Shown here one piece after another: positions 35,450 to 45,042 of a stretch of 64,000 nt of DNA. Each line of letters starts with the position of its first letter. Position 1 is the first letter of the stretch. The DNA comes from Flavobacteriaceae bacterium (GTDB taxonomy: Bacteria; Bacteroidota; Bacteroidia; Flavobacteriales; Flavobacteriaceae): positions 97,284 through 161,283 of the forward strand of contig CANFNV010000003.1 of assembly GCA_947448525.1 (NCBI GenBank). The letters are read 5' to 3'. Made by a program: the position numbers and the translations under genes. A model generated the notes under the pieces. The model did no database searches. It had not been told where the DNA came from and worked only from the letters and a program-made list of their open reading frames with translations.

Positions 35450-35700
35450 CGAATATTAAATTTATGTTTGATTTACTTTATGGGCTCGGATTGAAAATCG
35501 GCGCGGTCGGGTGTTCGGAGTTCGGAGTCCCCTTTTTTTAAGGCTTTCCTTTGATTCGTTAAATTATCAAAAAAATTTTCATGTTGGATTATTTTGTATA
35601 TATTTGAGAAAAAATAGAGTTTAACATTTTTCAAACTTGTGTATAAGTTATCAGTGGCTAGTCCTAAATAATCTATACAGATATTAAATTAAACCGCTAT

Positions 35701-36045
35701 ATGATTAAAACAAAACTTTTATTTATTGCTGCAATTTTAATTTTTTCCTCTTGTGTTAGTACAAGAAAAGCGATGGATTCTTGGCTTGGAGCTACTAAAC
35801 AACAATTATTTATGAAATGGGGACCACCAACTAAAACAGCATCAGATGGTGGAAGTGGTGAGATAATTGTATACTCAACTCAAAGATATAATTCTGGAAT
35901 ACCAGCATATGGTATTGCTCCTTCATCATATTGGGACAATAAATATTTTTATGTAAATTCAGAAGGTAAGATATATTATTGGATGACTAAAAGTGAACAA
36001 ATCCCGCCACAACAAATAGACTTAAACATATATAGAAGGTATTAA
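35701..36045 (+). CDS. Small lipoprotein, function unknown
   Basis: A 114-residue protein with lipoprotein signal MIKTKLLFIAAILIFSSCVS (lipobox Cys18). After it comes DSWLGATKQQLFMKWGPPTK, reminiscent of the SmpA/OmlA-like pattern in which a short helix precedes a GxP turn and strand (GEIIVYSTQRYN); the end, YFYVNSEGKIYYWMTKSEQI, is beta-rich. No confirmed family. First gene of a three-gene cassette: the next gene starts directly after its stop codon. Visibly more AT-rich than the surrounding housekeeping genes. Confidence 0.75.
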   Translation: MIKTKLLFIAAILIFSSCVSTRKAMDSWLGATKQQLFMKWGPPTKTASDGGSGEIIVYSTQRYNSGIPAYGIAPSSYWDNKYFYVNSEGKIYYWMTKSEQIPPQQIDLNIYRRY

Positions 36046-37119
36046 ATGTTTGAAATAAAACTTATAATTGACAATAAACAAAAAGTTAAAAACTTAATAG
36101 TATTTACTATTTGTGTAGTATTTAAAATTAATACCTTATACTCTCAAGACTTTTATATAAATAAGAATTCAGAAGCTGAATATTTATACAATATAATTCC
36201 ACAAAACTGGGTAGATCTTAATATAAATGAAAGCTATGTATTTTTAGAGAATAGTGGTTTTACAGATATTAAAACTACTTTTAATGATAATAAAGAAATA
36301 GTTACAGGATTTATTCCTAACAGTAACTACTCTTATTGTAGAAGATTAGTTTTTGAAAATAAAACTATAAAGAGATATTCTGATATTCTAATTTTTTACA
36401 TCCCATGCACTTCATGTATGGTAAAAGAATGGAAGTCTAAGTATAGTATTCCTGAATTACAGGAGTCAAATGAAAAAGTGTATCAATCTGCACTAAAAAG
36501 TGATGATAATCTCAAAGAACTTTTTTATAAATATCAAAAAGAAAGTTTAAAAAAAGATGGGATGAGTACAGAATTAATTGGTGACATGACTGATTATAGT
36601 TTTAAATTTAAAAACAATAAAAAAACTGATGATTCATCTATATATAGACTTTGTCAATTAGAATTAGTAAATGGTATTTTTAAATTTTATTCTGAAAAAA
36701 TGGTGGATATTAATAATCAGAATTATTTAGTAGGCAGTTATAATTTAAATACTGTAAATCTTTATGATTTGAATTTAATGATTGATATTTTTTTTCTTGA
36801 TTGTAAAAATCACAATATAAATGTTAAGAAAGGAAAAGTAAATGCTTCATTTGAAACATTAGACAAGTTAACTCTTGGAGTAAGTTATGGAATTAATGAT
36901 GATTCAAGAATAATATTAAAAATTGATCCTGAAAAGTGGCAAAATGCTTCTATCCCTAAAAGATGGTATCTTATCTATCATGAACTAGGTCATGATGTGT
37001 TAAATTTGAGACATGGAAATGGAGGAAAAATGATGTTTAATTTTGCAGATAAAGGCTATTCATGGGGAGAATTTTGGGAAGATAAAAATTATATGCTAGA
37101 AACTTACAAACATAAATAA
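36046..37119 (+). CDS. Putative exported zinc metallopeptidase
   Basis: A 357-residue protein, probably exported: the N-terminus has KVKNLIVFTICVVFKINTLY then SQ, a plausible signal after a 14-residue leader. The C-terminal quarter looks like a zincin: IILKIDPEKWQNASIPKRWY leads into YHELGHDVLNLRH, giving His312-Glu313-x-x-His316 and a third candidate ligand His323, then MMFNF and WGEFWEDKNYML. The spacing of the third His is one longer than in metzincins, but resembles an uncharacterised HELGHxxLxxxH group in Bacteroidota. The first 300 residues, including a CTSC motif near 122-125, match nothing I know. Middle gene of the cassette. Confidence 0.7.
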   Translation: MFEIKLIIDNKQKVKNLIVFTICVVFKINTLYSQDFYINKNSEAEYLYNIIPQNWVDLNINESYVFLENSGFTDIKTTFNDNKEIVTGFIPNSNYSYCRRLVFENKTIKRYSDILIFYIPCTSCMVKEWKSKYSIPELQESNEKVYQSALKSDDNLKELFYKYQKESLKKDGMSTELIGDMTDYSFKFKNNKKTDDSSIYRLCQLELVNGIFKFYSEKMVDINNQNYLVGSYNLNTVNLYDLNLMIDIFFLDCKNHNINVKKGKVNASFETLDKLTLGVSYGINDDSRIILKIDPEKWQNASIPKRWYLIYHELGHDVLNLRHGNGGKMMFNFADKGYSWGEFWEDKNYMLETYKHK

Positions 37120-37120
37120 C

Positions 37121-37639
37121 ATGAAAAAAATTATAATACTTCTTACACTAATTCCAATAATTTCATTTTGCCAAGTTAACAAACATAACGTTTTTGGTAT
37201 AGATTTAAATTTAGATTGGTATAGTCTAACAAACTATTCTATGATAACATATGCTACAACTAATTATGAGAATAAAGCAGCTCCTTGTGTTATTACGGAC
37301 TTTAAATATTATTATGATAAAATAGATAAAGATTTCATGGATATTGGATTTAGTGAATTACTTTTAGGATTTCCTAAAGACAAAAATGATGTACATGGTT
37401 TAACACCAGTTATATTAATTGCTAGATTTAATTACAAAGATCTAAATGATTATAAATTGTACTCCAATAAAAACATCACTAAAATTCTTGCTCTTTTAAA
37501 AAGTAAATTTGGTGATGCAGAACTTAACATGGTTAAAGAGAAAACATCACTTTACAAGTGGAGTGGTGAAAATTATGAAACTTTTTTATCAAGTGTAGAA
37601 AATGATTTACAAACAACTTATATTTATACAAAAAAATAG
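37121..37639 (+). CDS. Exported protein, function unknown
   Basis: A 172-residue protein with signal peptide MKKIIILLTLIPIISFCQVN. The mature part is mixed alpha/beta (NVFGIDLNLDWYSLTNYSMI, LTPVILIARFNYKDLNDYKL, NITKILALLKSKFGDAELNM) with no motif recognised; the final YKWSGENYETFLSSVENDLQ is followed by a terminal strand. It starts one base after the metallopeptidase stop and is surely co-transcribed, so it may be a substrate, partner or inhibitor; that is inference. Confidence 0.68.
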   Translation: MKKIIILLTLIPIISFCQVNKHNVFGIDLNLDWYSLTNYSMITYATTNYENKAAPCVITDFKYYYDKIDKDFMDIGFSELLLGFPKDKNDVHGLTPVILIARFNYKDLNDYKLYSNKNITKILALLKSKFGDAELNMVKEKTSLYKWSGENYETFLSSVENDLQTTYIYTKK

Positions 37640-37683
37640 TCATATTACTTGACAAAAGGATTTATTGGTCTAGTATATTTATT

Positions 37684-39201
37684 TTACAACAACGAGTGTC
37701 TTGTCATTACTTCTGGTTTAGCAACTCCCATCAATTCTAAAATAGTAGGAGCAATATCCCCAAGAACGCCATCGTGAATGGTTTTCAATTCGTTATCTAC
37801 CAAAATAATGGGCACCGGGTTGGTGGTATGCGCCGTGTTTGGGGAACCATCTGGGTTAATCATCGTTTCACAATTTCCGTGATCGGCAATGATTAAGGTA
37901 GTGTAATTGTTGTCAAGAGCCGCCTCAATGACTTCTTTTACACAAGCATCTACTGCTTCGCAGGCTTTTATTGCAGCAGCCATTACACCGGTATGTCCCA
38001 CCATATCGCCATTGGCAAAATTCAGACATACAAAATCTACTTCTCCTTTTTTAAGTTCGGGCACCAAAGCATCCGCTAGTTCATAAGCACTCATTTCGGG
38101 TTGTAAGTCGTAAGTGGCAACTTTTGGGGAGTTTTTCATTATTCGAGTTTCGCCAATAAAGGGAATTTCTCTTCCACCCGAAAAGAAGAATGTAACGTGT
38201 GGGTATTTTTCGGTTTCGGCAATGCGAATTTGTGTTTTCCCTGCTTTTTCTAATACCTCGCCAAGCGTTTCAGTCAAATTATCTTTATCATAAATCACAT
38301 GAACATTTTGGTACGTATCGTCATAATTGGTTAGGGTCACATAATACAAATTCAGCTTGTGCATGTTTTGTTCGTGGAAATCTTCTTGTGAAAGCGCTTC
38401 GGTTAATTCCCTACCTCTATCGGTTCGGAAATTGAAGAAAATCACGACATCTTGATTTTGAATCGTTGCAACGGGAACCTCATTTTCATCTACCATTACA
38501 ATAGGATCCACAAATTCATCGGTAATATTATGTTTGTAACCGTCTAGAATGCTTAAAACAGCATCTTTAGAATGTTTTCCTGTTCCATTTACTATTAAAT
38601 CGTAGGCGACTTTTACACGCTCCCAGCGTTTGTCACGATCCATGGCATAATAACGACCTACAACAGAAGCTAATTTTACATTTTTATCGTAAATATAATT
38701 ATTCAAATCTTCTAAATATAAGGCGCCCGATTTTGGATCTACATCACGTCCATCTGTAAAGGCATGTACAAAAACGTTTTCCAATCCAAACTCCTGCGAA
38801 GCATCAATTAATCCGCGCAAGTGGGACGTATGTGAGTGAACGCCGCCATCAGAAAGCAATCCCAAAAAGTGAACCGATTTTTTATGGTCTTTGGCATATT
38901 GTAGCGCAGCAATCAATTCGGGTTCGTTGTGTAAGGTTTTGTTTTCAACAGCCAAATTGATTTTTACTAAATCCTGATATACAATTCGTCCTGCACCCAA
39001 GTTCATGTGACCCACTTCAGAATTTCCCATCTGCCCTTCAGGCAAACCTACGTTTAGGCCGTCGGTTCGCAATTGTGCGCTCGGGTATTTGGTGTATAAA
39101 CTATTGATAAAAGGAATATAAGCGTTGTCTATAGCAGAAACTTTTGGGTCGGGAGATTTTCCCCAACCGTCCAAAATCATTAAAATTACTTTTTTGTTCA
39201 T
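37684..39201 (-). CDS. gpmI: 2,3-bisphosphoglycerate-independent phosphoglycerate mutase
   Basis: Interconverts 3- and 2-phosphoglycerate in glycolysis and gluconeogenesis with two Mn2+. The 505-residue protein opens MNKKVILMILDGWGKSPDPK with metal-binding Asp and contains the catalytic serine in GQMGNSEVGHMNLGAGRIV (about 58-76), HVHAFTDGRDVDPKSG-like FVHAFTDGRDVDPKSG, and NFANGDMVGHTGVMAAAIKA and LIIADHGNCE with C-terminal metal ligands. The start at 39201 is chosen because a longer frame would begin upstream of the promoter. Confidence 0.96.
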   Translation of the reverse strand: MNKKVILMILDGWGKSPDPKVSAIDNAYIPFINSLYTKYPSAQLRTDGLNVGLPEGQMGNSEVGHMNLGAGRIVYQDLVKINLAVENKTLHNEPELIAALQYAKDHKKSVHFLGLLSDGGVHSHTSHLRGLIDASQEFGLENVFVHAFTDGRDVDPKSGALYLEDLNNYIYDKNVKLASVVGRYYAMDRDKRWERVKVAYDLIVNGTGKHSKDAVLSILDGYKHNITDEFVDPIVMVDENEVPVATIQNQDVVIFFNFRTDRGRELTEALSQEDFHEQNMHKLNLYYVTLTNYDDTYQNVHVIYDKDNLTETLGEVLEKAGKTQIRIAETEKYPHVTFFFSGGREIPFIGETRIMKNSPKVATYDLQPEMSAYELADALVPELKKGEVDFVCLNFANGDMVGHTGVMAAAIKACEAVDACVKEVIEAALDNNYTTLIIADHGNCETMINPDGSPNTAHTTNPVPIILVDNELKTIHDGVLGDIAPTILELMGVAKPEVMTRHSLL

Positions 39202-39220
39202 GATGGATTTTTGAATTACA

Positions 39221-39228
39221 CAAAGATA
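39221..39228 (-). promoter_or_regulatory. -7 promoter element for gpmI
   Basis: TATCTTTG on the minus strand, 19 bases before the ATG at 39201. Confidence 0.6.
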
Positions 39229-39343
39229 CACATTTGTAAAATCTCAAATGAAAAACAGGAAGGTAAAATTTAATTAAAAATGCGAAAACGTTTTAGAGAA
39301 ACTGTTTAATTTTTGGGTAATTTTTTTGAAATAGGAGTTAAGA

Positions 39344-39364
39344 ATTTAGGATTTAGGATTTAGG
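39344..39364. repeat. Heptamer repeat ATTTAGG x3
   Basis: Three exact tandem copies of ATTTAGG downstream of the DUF5916 gene. Confidence 0.75.
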
Positions 39365-39496
39365 TTTTTTAGAAAACTTCCAACTCTTATGAACTCCTTT
39401 CGCTATAATCCTTAAATAAATGGAAACGTCTGCTGTTTTTTTAAAAAACCTAATGTGCCCATGTGGTAAAAAAACATAAAAACCAAATTGGAATCA

Positions 39497-41932
39497 TTAT
39501 TTTTTTGGAAACCAATGTTTGGCAGCGTTGTAATCAATAAAATAACGAATGCTAATTGATAAAACATTATTTAAATTTTCGGGATTGAAAACCTTCTTAA
39601 AATTTTGCCCGTAATTCTGACTAAAATCTGTATCTGGGTAGTAACTCGAACTGTTTCGATAGAGAACAGAAATCTGACTTCCTGGCGCAAACCACCACGA
39701 ATACGACAAATCCAAATTCCAAGAATTGTAATAGCGGTCTTGGTTGGTATTGTAAACCGAATTGTCTTCAAGACTGCCGTTGTTTTGCAGTGTCATAAAT
39801 TTATTATTTAAGGCATAACTCCAGTAATGGCGAACCGCTAAGCTAAAATTCATGACATTATTTACAGAATATTTACCTTGTAATGTGTTGTTATAAGTGG
39901 ATCTATTTCTTCTGGCAAAAATAGTGTTACCATCATTGTCAAAAGCCACACAACCCGTATTGTTGTTTTGATAGCCATAAGCAAAGGAATATGATAGTAA
40001 AAACTTATCACTAAATCGATATCTTGGCGAAATAGAAAAGTTAATGTTATATCGTTTTTTTTCGTTAATTACAGCAAATGACGGGTTGCAGTCAATAGCA
40101 AATTTTCGATTGTAATTGGTTGATATATAAAACCAAGGATTTATGAATTCAGGTTGTGTCACATAATTGGTTTGAAAATCGGATCTTGGCTCATAAAAAT
40201 CGGATATTTTTAACGGTCTTAGATTAAATCCATATCCATAATAATCATTTTTTTTGGAGGTTGTATTTAGATTGAAATTAATACTAGCTGCTTGTATTCT
40301 GCCTGATTTATTATCAAATTCAGTATATTCATTCAAATCAATACTAAAACTATTGAATAGTTTTGTAGGATTTAAAATTCGATAACTTTGGTGTGCATAA
40401 ACATCATGATAATGTGTTTGATAATTAATGCCTAAATCGTTCGGATCATAATCTTTAGAATAATATTCGCTACCTATTGAATATCTGTATTTTCCCGTTG
40501 TTTCAGCAAAGTTTAATGACGTTTCAAACCCTTTTTTGTTTTCAAAATTTTTAGAATCATTGACATAACTGTATTTATAATCGCCCGAAAGTTTGTATGT
40601 GTTTTTCTTGGTGTTTAAGTCAAAAACTAAAGCCGAGACATTGGCATCACGAAATTCACCATTTCTGGTAACGTTAGTATTTACAAGTGAAACAGAGGAG
40701 TTTTTTCGGAATCTTTGATCCAAAACAAAAACGTTATAATTGGCCAAAGGTTCGACAAGTTCTTTTCGTTCGGTGCCGTTAACTGTATTTTTAATTGAAG
40801 CATAAGTGTTATCGGTAACGGCATTTAAAACTCCAATTCCTAATCCGTTTTTGGTACGTCCAGAAATTTTTAACGCATTAATGAGATTGACTGAAGTTGG
40901 ATTTATAACAAATTCTTCCTCTGTTCCTAAAGCAGCATAAGAAGAAGGTCTGCCTCCAATTCTTCTGGAATATAACAATCCCCCTTTGCTAAACAATTCA
41001 GTTCCTTCGGTAAAAAAAGGTCTGTTTTCAGCAAATTGTTGTTCAAACGGACTCAGATTTAATTCTTTCTTGTCGAAAGTTGTTTGCCCAAAATCGGGTA
41101 CTAAAATGGCGTCTAAAGTAAACGCATCATTGATACCATATTTAATATCCATCCCGCCTTTCAGTTCGCCTTTGGTCTGGTCTTTAGCGCTGTTTAAATA
41201 ATAGGACGAATAGGGAATTAAGAAAAGTCGGGTAGGGGTTTCAATATTTTCGATTCCTTCCAAAAGTCCTTGCTGAGCCGCTTGGTTTCCAATTTTAGTA
41301 TCAATCAAATTCCAAGTAAAATCTTGTCTCTTGCGTTTATCTTCTCTATAAAAATTTAAACCCCAAGTTTGTTTTTTTTCTGATGAAAAACGCAGTGCGG
41401 CATAAGGAATTTTCATTTCTACTACCCAACCCTCATTGGTGATGTTTGCATGACTGTCCCAAATGGCATTCCAAGAGGAATCTTCACCATTTGTATTGGT
41501 ATATAGAATATCGGATTGAACGCCTGCCGAACTGACAAAAAAACTAAAATATTGCTGTTCATCATTGAATCCATTTATAGTAACGCCAAATAAATCGGCT
41601 GTACCTTCATTATCTCGTGAGGTTAATTCTTTTGGGATATTTTTTGAGTCTGCTTCATACATTGTTGCCGCAACATATAATGCTTCATTATCATACACCA
41701 CCTTGACTTCAGTTCTGCTTTCTTTGGATTGGAGTTTACCATTATCGGGTCTGTACATCACAAAATCTGTCGCAATTTTTGCAGTTTTCCAGATTTCCTC
41801 ATCAAATTTTCCATCAACAGTAATTTTTTCAACAGTAAATTGAGTGTGCAAATTCTTTTTAGGTCCTTGTGAAAAACCCAAACTAGTGATCAATGAAAAA
41901 AGTAAACAAAAAAGAAAACCCAGTCTAGGCAT
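39497..41932 (-). CDS. DUF5916 outer-membrane protein with CBM9-like domain
   Basis: An 811-residue exported protein. Signal peptide MPRLGFLFCLLFSLITSLGF ends before SQ. Residues about 30-215 form a family-9 carbohydrate-binding-like domain (VDGKFDEEIWKTAKIATDFV, EVKVVYDNEALYVAATMYEA, GWVVEMKIPYAALRFS). The remainder fits DUF5916, predicted to be a large beta-barrel (QFAENRPFFTEGTELFSKGG, LLYSRRIGGRPS, strand-rich to the end: VLSISIRYFIDYNAAKHW). Possibly handles glycans or peptides at the outer membrane. The start is set by the -7 element at 41952-41959; a longer frame begins upstream of it. Confidence 0.88.
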   Translation of the reverse strand: MPRLGFLFCLLFSLITSLGFSQGPKKNLHTQFTVEKITVDGKFDEEIWKTAKIATDFVMYRPDNGKLQSKESRTEVKVVYDNEALYVAATMYEADSKNIPKELTSRDNEGTADLFGVTINGFNDEQQYFSFFVSSAGVQSDILYTNTNGEDSSWNAIWDSHANITNEGWVVEMKIPYAALRFSSEKKQTWGLNFYREDKRKRQDFTWNLIDTKIGNQAAQQGLLEGIENIETPTRLFLIPYSSYYLNSAKDQTKGELKGGMDIKYGINDAFTLDAILVPDFGQTTFDKKELNLSPFEQQFAENRPFFTEGTELFSKGGLLYSRRIGGRPSSYAALGTEEEFVINPTSVNLINALKISGRTKNGLGIGVLNAVTDNTYASIKNTVNGTERKELVEPLANYNVFVLDQRFRKNSSVSLVNTNVTRNGEFRDANVSALVFDLNTKKNTYKLSGDYKYSYVNDSKNFENKKGFETSLNFAETTGKYRYSIGSEYYSKDYDPNDLGINYQTHYHDVYAHQSYRILNPTKLFNSFSIDLNEYTEFDNKSGRIQAASINFNLNTTSKKNDYYGYGFNLRPLKISDFYEPRSDFQTNYVTQPEFINPWFYISTNYNRKFAIDCNPSFAVINEKKRYNINFSISPRYRFSDKFLLSYSFAYGYQNNNTGCVAFDNDGNTIFARRNRSTYNNTLQGKYSVNNVMNFSLAVRHYWSYALNNKFMTLQNNGSLEDNSVYNTNQDRYYNSWNLDLSYSWWFAPGSQISVLYRNSSSYYPDTDFSQNYGQNFKKVFNPENLNNVLSISIRYFIDYNAAKHWFPKK

Positions 41933-41951
41933 AAGGAAATAGTTTGAATGC

Positions 41952-41959
41952 AAAGGTAT
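41952..41959 (-). promoter_or_regulatory. -7 promoter element for the DUF5916 gene
   Basis: TACCTTTG on the minus strand, 19 bases before the ATG at 41932; TTTG at 41976-41979 (minus strand) may be the -33 half. Confidence 0.6.
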
Positions 41960-42137
41960 TTCATTATAGATTATCAAACAATTTTTTAGTGACTTTTAGG
42001 AATTGTTTAGCTTGAGGGAGCAGGAAGAAAATAAAAATAGAAATAGAAGAAAGAGAAAAGACATACTATTATTAACTTGAATAGTCAACCACAAATTTGG
42101 AATGTTGAAATGGAAATTGATTTTTGAAACGTATGAA

Positions 42138-43847
42138 TTAGTGTCTTAATTTAGCATATAAATCAGTGTCCAAGCAATAAATGTCCTCTCTAAAATTTAA
42201 TACTCCGTTGGTTTCCCAAGCTGTCCAATAAAGCTGGTGGATTAAGATATTTTCTTTTACTTTAATGGCTATTGTTTTCAATACGGGTTTTGCAAGCTCC
42301 TTTTTTTCAAAAACTAAGCTTGGATTTTTGGCTAAAAGTTTGGCGTTTCTTTTGTTGATTTGCAACTGTTTTTTCCTTTGTAATTTTATGTAATAATTGA
42401 TGTCGGTGGTGTCTTTAATTCGTTGCAACGACCACTTTACACTGTCATTCAAAATATAAGCTGCCATTTCAAGTGGTTTTTCCAATCGGACACAACCTGA
42501 ACTTAATGAGCGTTTAGAAAATGAAAATAAATTCCGATGGTTGGTGTCGTGTAAATAGACCGAATATTTGTTTGGGAAGTTAATTTTCATCGACCCTAAA
42601 GAGTTATTCCTACTCGGATTTTGAACGTATTTATACTTGTAAGCCTCTTCTTTTTTCCAAATCGATGGGTTAACTTCGTTATTTTCATCGTCTAAAATTA
42701 CCAATCCTTTTTTCTTAAAAACCCCCTTATCTTTTTCTGCTTCTGGATAAATATCTTCCTTTAAAATTGTGGGTGGAACCGTCCAGTTTGGATTTAAATT
42801 TATATTATAAATTTTAGATTTTAAAACAGGCGTTTTACGAGTGTCTCTTCCAACAACAACGCGTTGCGATAGTAATGTGTCTCCATTTTTAACGGCTACT
42901 ATAGAGTAATCGGGAATATTTATTAACAGATAGTTGGTGCTAAAATCATGCGCAAACCAACGCCAGCGTTCCATATTGGCAATGGTTTGTTCAATTCTCT
43001 TGTCTCTTGAAAAGTTTAAGGCTTCAATAGTGCTTCTGCCAATAATTGCATCTGGTTTTAATCCATGACGTGCTTGAAATAACTTGACGGCGTCTTGTGT
43101 TTTTTTGGTGTAGAGCTGACTCAATACCGTGTCTTTTTCTACCATATCGCCCCAATACATCAATCTTTTTTTGATAATTGGCAAGTATTTGTTGTTCTTA
43201 TTTGGAACAATCCGTTCTTTTATATCTATAAGTCCAAATAAAGGTTGTTCTGGATATTTTTTCAATATTTGCAAACACAATTTCAATTTTTTATAAATTT
43301 GATGATTGGGTTTACACTCCTCCATTGCGGCAATAAAATTGTTGTTATCAATACAATCAAACAAGATTTTATTTATATCTATTTTCTTTTGGTCTAAATC
43401 CCAATTTCTATATAAATCTTTTGGATTTAATTTCCCTTTACTGATATGGTTTATATAAAGTTGAGCGCTATGGGTAAGCAATAAATCATAATTCACAATA
43501 GAAGAATCGGGTAATTTTTCAAATTGCTCTTCCAAAGATTTGAGCTTGACAAAATTATAATCTTTGGGTTGCAGTCCTTCGTTTTCTGCCAAACCAATTT
43601 CGGTAATTATAAAATTTCTGTGTTCTTTATTGTTCCAAGCGGTTTCAAAATGGTATTTGTGATAAAATGCTTTGAAATTTTCGTCCTTAGACTTATTGAT
43701 TATAATAGAATCAATTGCGATTGCCGATTTACCATAAAAGTCAATGCCAAACAAAGTGCCCTTAGCAAAAGAATTACTAGTAGTAATGCTCTTGTAACTT
43801 GAAAAAAAGACCAGTAATAAAAGTAAGTACAGTTTGTTCATAGGCAT
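42138..43847 (-). CDS. L,D-transpeptidase (YcbB/LdtD type)
   Basis: Forms 3-3 cross-links in periplasmic peptidoglycan. The 569-residue protein has a signal peptide (MNKLYLLLLLVFFSSYKS from the second Met), an N-terminal scaffold domain, a peptidoglycan-binding region (DAVKLFQARHGLKPDAIIGR near 249-268) and a YkuD catalytic domain: NLNPNWTVPPTILKEDIYPE, YSVYLHDTNHRNLFSF and KRSLSSGCVRLEKPLEMAAY with the nucleophilic Cys. The first ATG overlaps the stop of the upstream GNAT gene by one base (TAATG), so translation of the two is probably coupled. Confidence 0.94.
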   Translation of the reverse strand: MPMNKLYLLLLLVFFSSYKSITTSNSFAKGTLFGIDFYGKSAIAIDSIIINKSKDENFKAFYHKYHFETAWNNKEHRNFIITEIGLAENEGLQPKDYNFVKLKSLEEQFEKLPDSSIVNYDLLLTHSAQLYINHISKGKLNPKDLYRNWDLDQKKIDINKILFDCIDNNNFIAAMEECKPNHQIYKKLKLCLQILKKYPEQPLFGLIDIKERIVPNKNNKYLPIIKKRLMYWGDMVEKDTVLSQLYTKKTQDAVKLFQARHGLKPDAIIGRSTIEALNFSRDKRIEQTIANMERWRWFAHDFSTNYLLINIPDYSIVAVKNGDTLLSQRVVVGRDTRKTPVLKSKIYNINLNPNWTVPPTILKEDIYPEAEKDKGVFKKKGLVILDDENNEVNPSIWKKEEAYKYKYVQNPSRNNSLGSMKINFPNKYSVYLHDTNHRNLFSFSKRSLSSGCVRLEKPLEMAAYILNDSVKWSLQRIKDTTDINYYIKLQRKKQLQINKRNAKLLAKNPSLVFEKKELAKPVLKTIAIKVKENILIHQLYWTAWETNGVLNFREDIYCLDTDLYAKLRH

Positions 43848-44287
43848 TAGCCAATTTCTTTTTGCATCACATAATGAAGGCCAATATCGGCAATTGTAAA
43901 CGGATTTCCAGATTTTATATACCCTAACTTTTCATAAAACGGCAGCGCAATTTCACGAGCATTAAACCAAATTAAAGTCCCGCTTTGCGATTTTATAAAT
44001 CCTGCACAATGGTTCATTAAATCCTTACCAAAACCCTTCTTTTGGAATTCAGTCAAAACTGCCATTCCTCGTATTTGGAATTGATTATCAAAGTTAAAGG
44101 TACTGTTATTATTTTTAAAAACAGACACCACACCAATTATTTTTTTGTCAATATAGAATCCAAAATGGGTAGTAGTAGGTAAATCATCACCTTCAAACCG
44201 ACAACTTTCAAGAGGTTTGCCGGGTCTTAAAATTGGATGACGCACGGAATAGCTGTCTGATGCACTAATTTGCGTAATAATTTTCAT
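43847..44287 (-). CDS. GNAT-family N-acetyltransferase
   Basis: A 146-residue cytoplasmic acetyl-CoA-dependent acetyltransferase. The start at 44287 is where family similarity begins: MKIITQISASDSYSVRHPIL. Typical GNAT elements are HFGFYIDKKIIGVVSVF, the acetyl-CoA site QIRGMAVLTEFQKKGFGKDL near 74-93, and LPFYEKLGYIKSGNPF near the end. Substrate unknown. The stop codon overlaps the L,D-transpeptidase start, an unusual pairing that might be only translational convenience. Confidence 0.88.
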   Translation of the reverse strand: MKIITQISASDSYSVRHPILRPGKPLESCRFEGDDLPTTTHFGFYIDKKIIGVVSVFKNNNSTFNFDNQFQIRGMAVLTEFQKKGFGKDLMNHCAGFIKSQSGTLIWFNAREIALPFYEKLGYIKSGNPFTIADIGLHYVMQKEIG

Positions 44288-44389
44288 AAAATTTTTACTA
44301 CAAAGAAACAGATAACAATTTAATAATAAAACTTTTACACGCATAGAATTGGTTGAAATTAATTTGATACTAAAAATTTTAAAAAAAAA

Positions 44390-44422
44390 TTTGCATCAAA
44401 ACAAACAAATGCTATATATTTG
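44390..44422 (+). promoter_or_regulatory. Promoter of tRNA-Gly
   Basis: TTTG at 44390-44393 and TATATTTG at 44415-44422, 21 bases apart; the tRNA begins 13 bases later. Confidence 0.75.
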
Positions 44423-44434
44423 CACTCACAAAAT

Positions 44435-44507
<73 letters not shown>

Positions 44508-44512
44508 CTTTC

Positions 44513-44543
44513 AAAACCTGAATCAAAAGATTTGGGTTTTTTT
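44513..44543 (+). terminator. Terminator after tRNA-Gly
   Basis: AAACCTGAATC (44514-44524), AAAA loop, GATTTGGGTTT (44529-44539) with two G-U pairs, followed by a run of T. Confidence 0.8.
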
Positions 44544-45042
44544 ATGCTTTTTAGCGGCGCCTTTTAGCCCCAGATTCACTGATTTTTATAAAAAATATTC
44601 TGACCAAACCTTGGGCAACTATTACCTCATTTTCTTTGACATGGATGCGCTATTTTTAAAACAATTGTAACAGTGTTAATCTGTAAGAAAAAAAAAGGTA
44701 CAATGAGCACTCATTTGTTTCGCTTGTTTTTGTTTTTTTTATAGGTGCTTTATTCCTTCTATGTACTAAGTATATTCCTATCAAGAACGGAGCATCTTCC
44801 TAAACCTCCACGAACTAATGCTATTTTATCTTAATTATTTAAAAAGTAGTAAAATACTTACATTTTTTTAAAAAAAAATAATTTTTTAACCTGTTGAAAA
44901 TTAATTACTTGTGAAATTTATTAATTTTTTTTGAATTTTTTTTAAAAAAAATCAAAGTTTTTTTAAAAAAAACGAAAACTAAATTGATGTGCTTGATATA
45001 AATATTAATTCCAAAAATAATTGGAAGGTAAAATATTTCAAA
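44544..45042. other. Gene-free AT-rich region
   Basis: About 500 bases between tRNA-Gly and the orphan gene at 45043 with no supported coding region, and no direct repeat of the tRNA 3' end that would mark an integration site. The right part (44863-44972) consists of three T7-8A8-9 tracts within extremely AT-rich DNA. Confidence 0.6.
44863..44972. repeat. Phased T-A tracts
   Basis: T7A9 (44863-44878), T8A8 (44936-44951) and T7A8 (44958-44972). T/A junctions fall at about 44870, 44944 and 44965, i.e. 74 and 21 bases apart, both near whole numbers of helical turns. Confidence 0.6.

Larger units (their letters stand above)
35206..35700. other. Gene-free region between map and the 35.7 kb cassette
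   Basis: No coding region recognised in about 500 bases. It holds a double-hairpin repeat (35317-35353), an imperfect palindromic fragment around GCGGATTTGCAATTCGTGCC (35380-35399), a perfect 11-base inverted repeat (35409-35449) and a TTCGGAG heptamer pair near 35515-35528. The mixture looks like accumulated intergenic repeats flanking an inserted cassette. Confidence 0.6.
39202..39496. other. Gap between gpmI and the DUF5916 gene
   Basis: Contains the gpmI promoter and a triple ATTTAGG repeat (39344-39364). The remainder is AT-rich with no coding potential seen. Confidence 0.6.
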
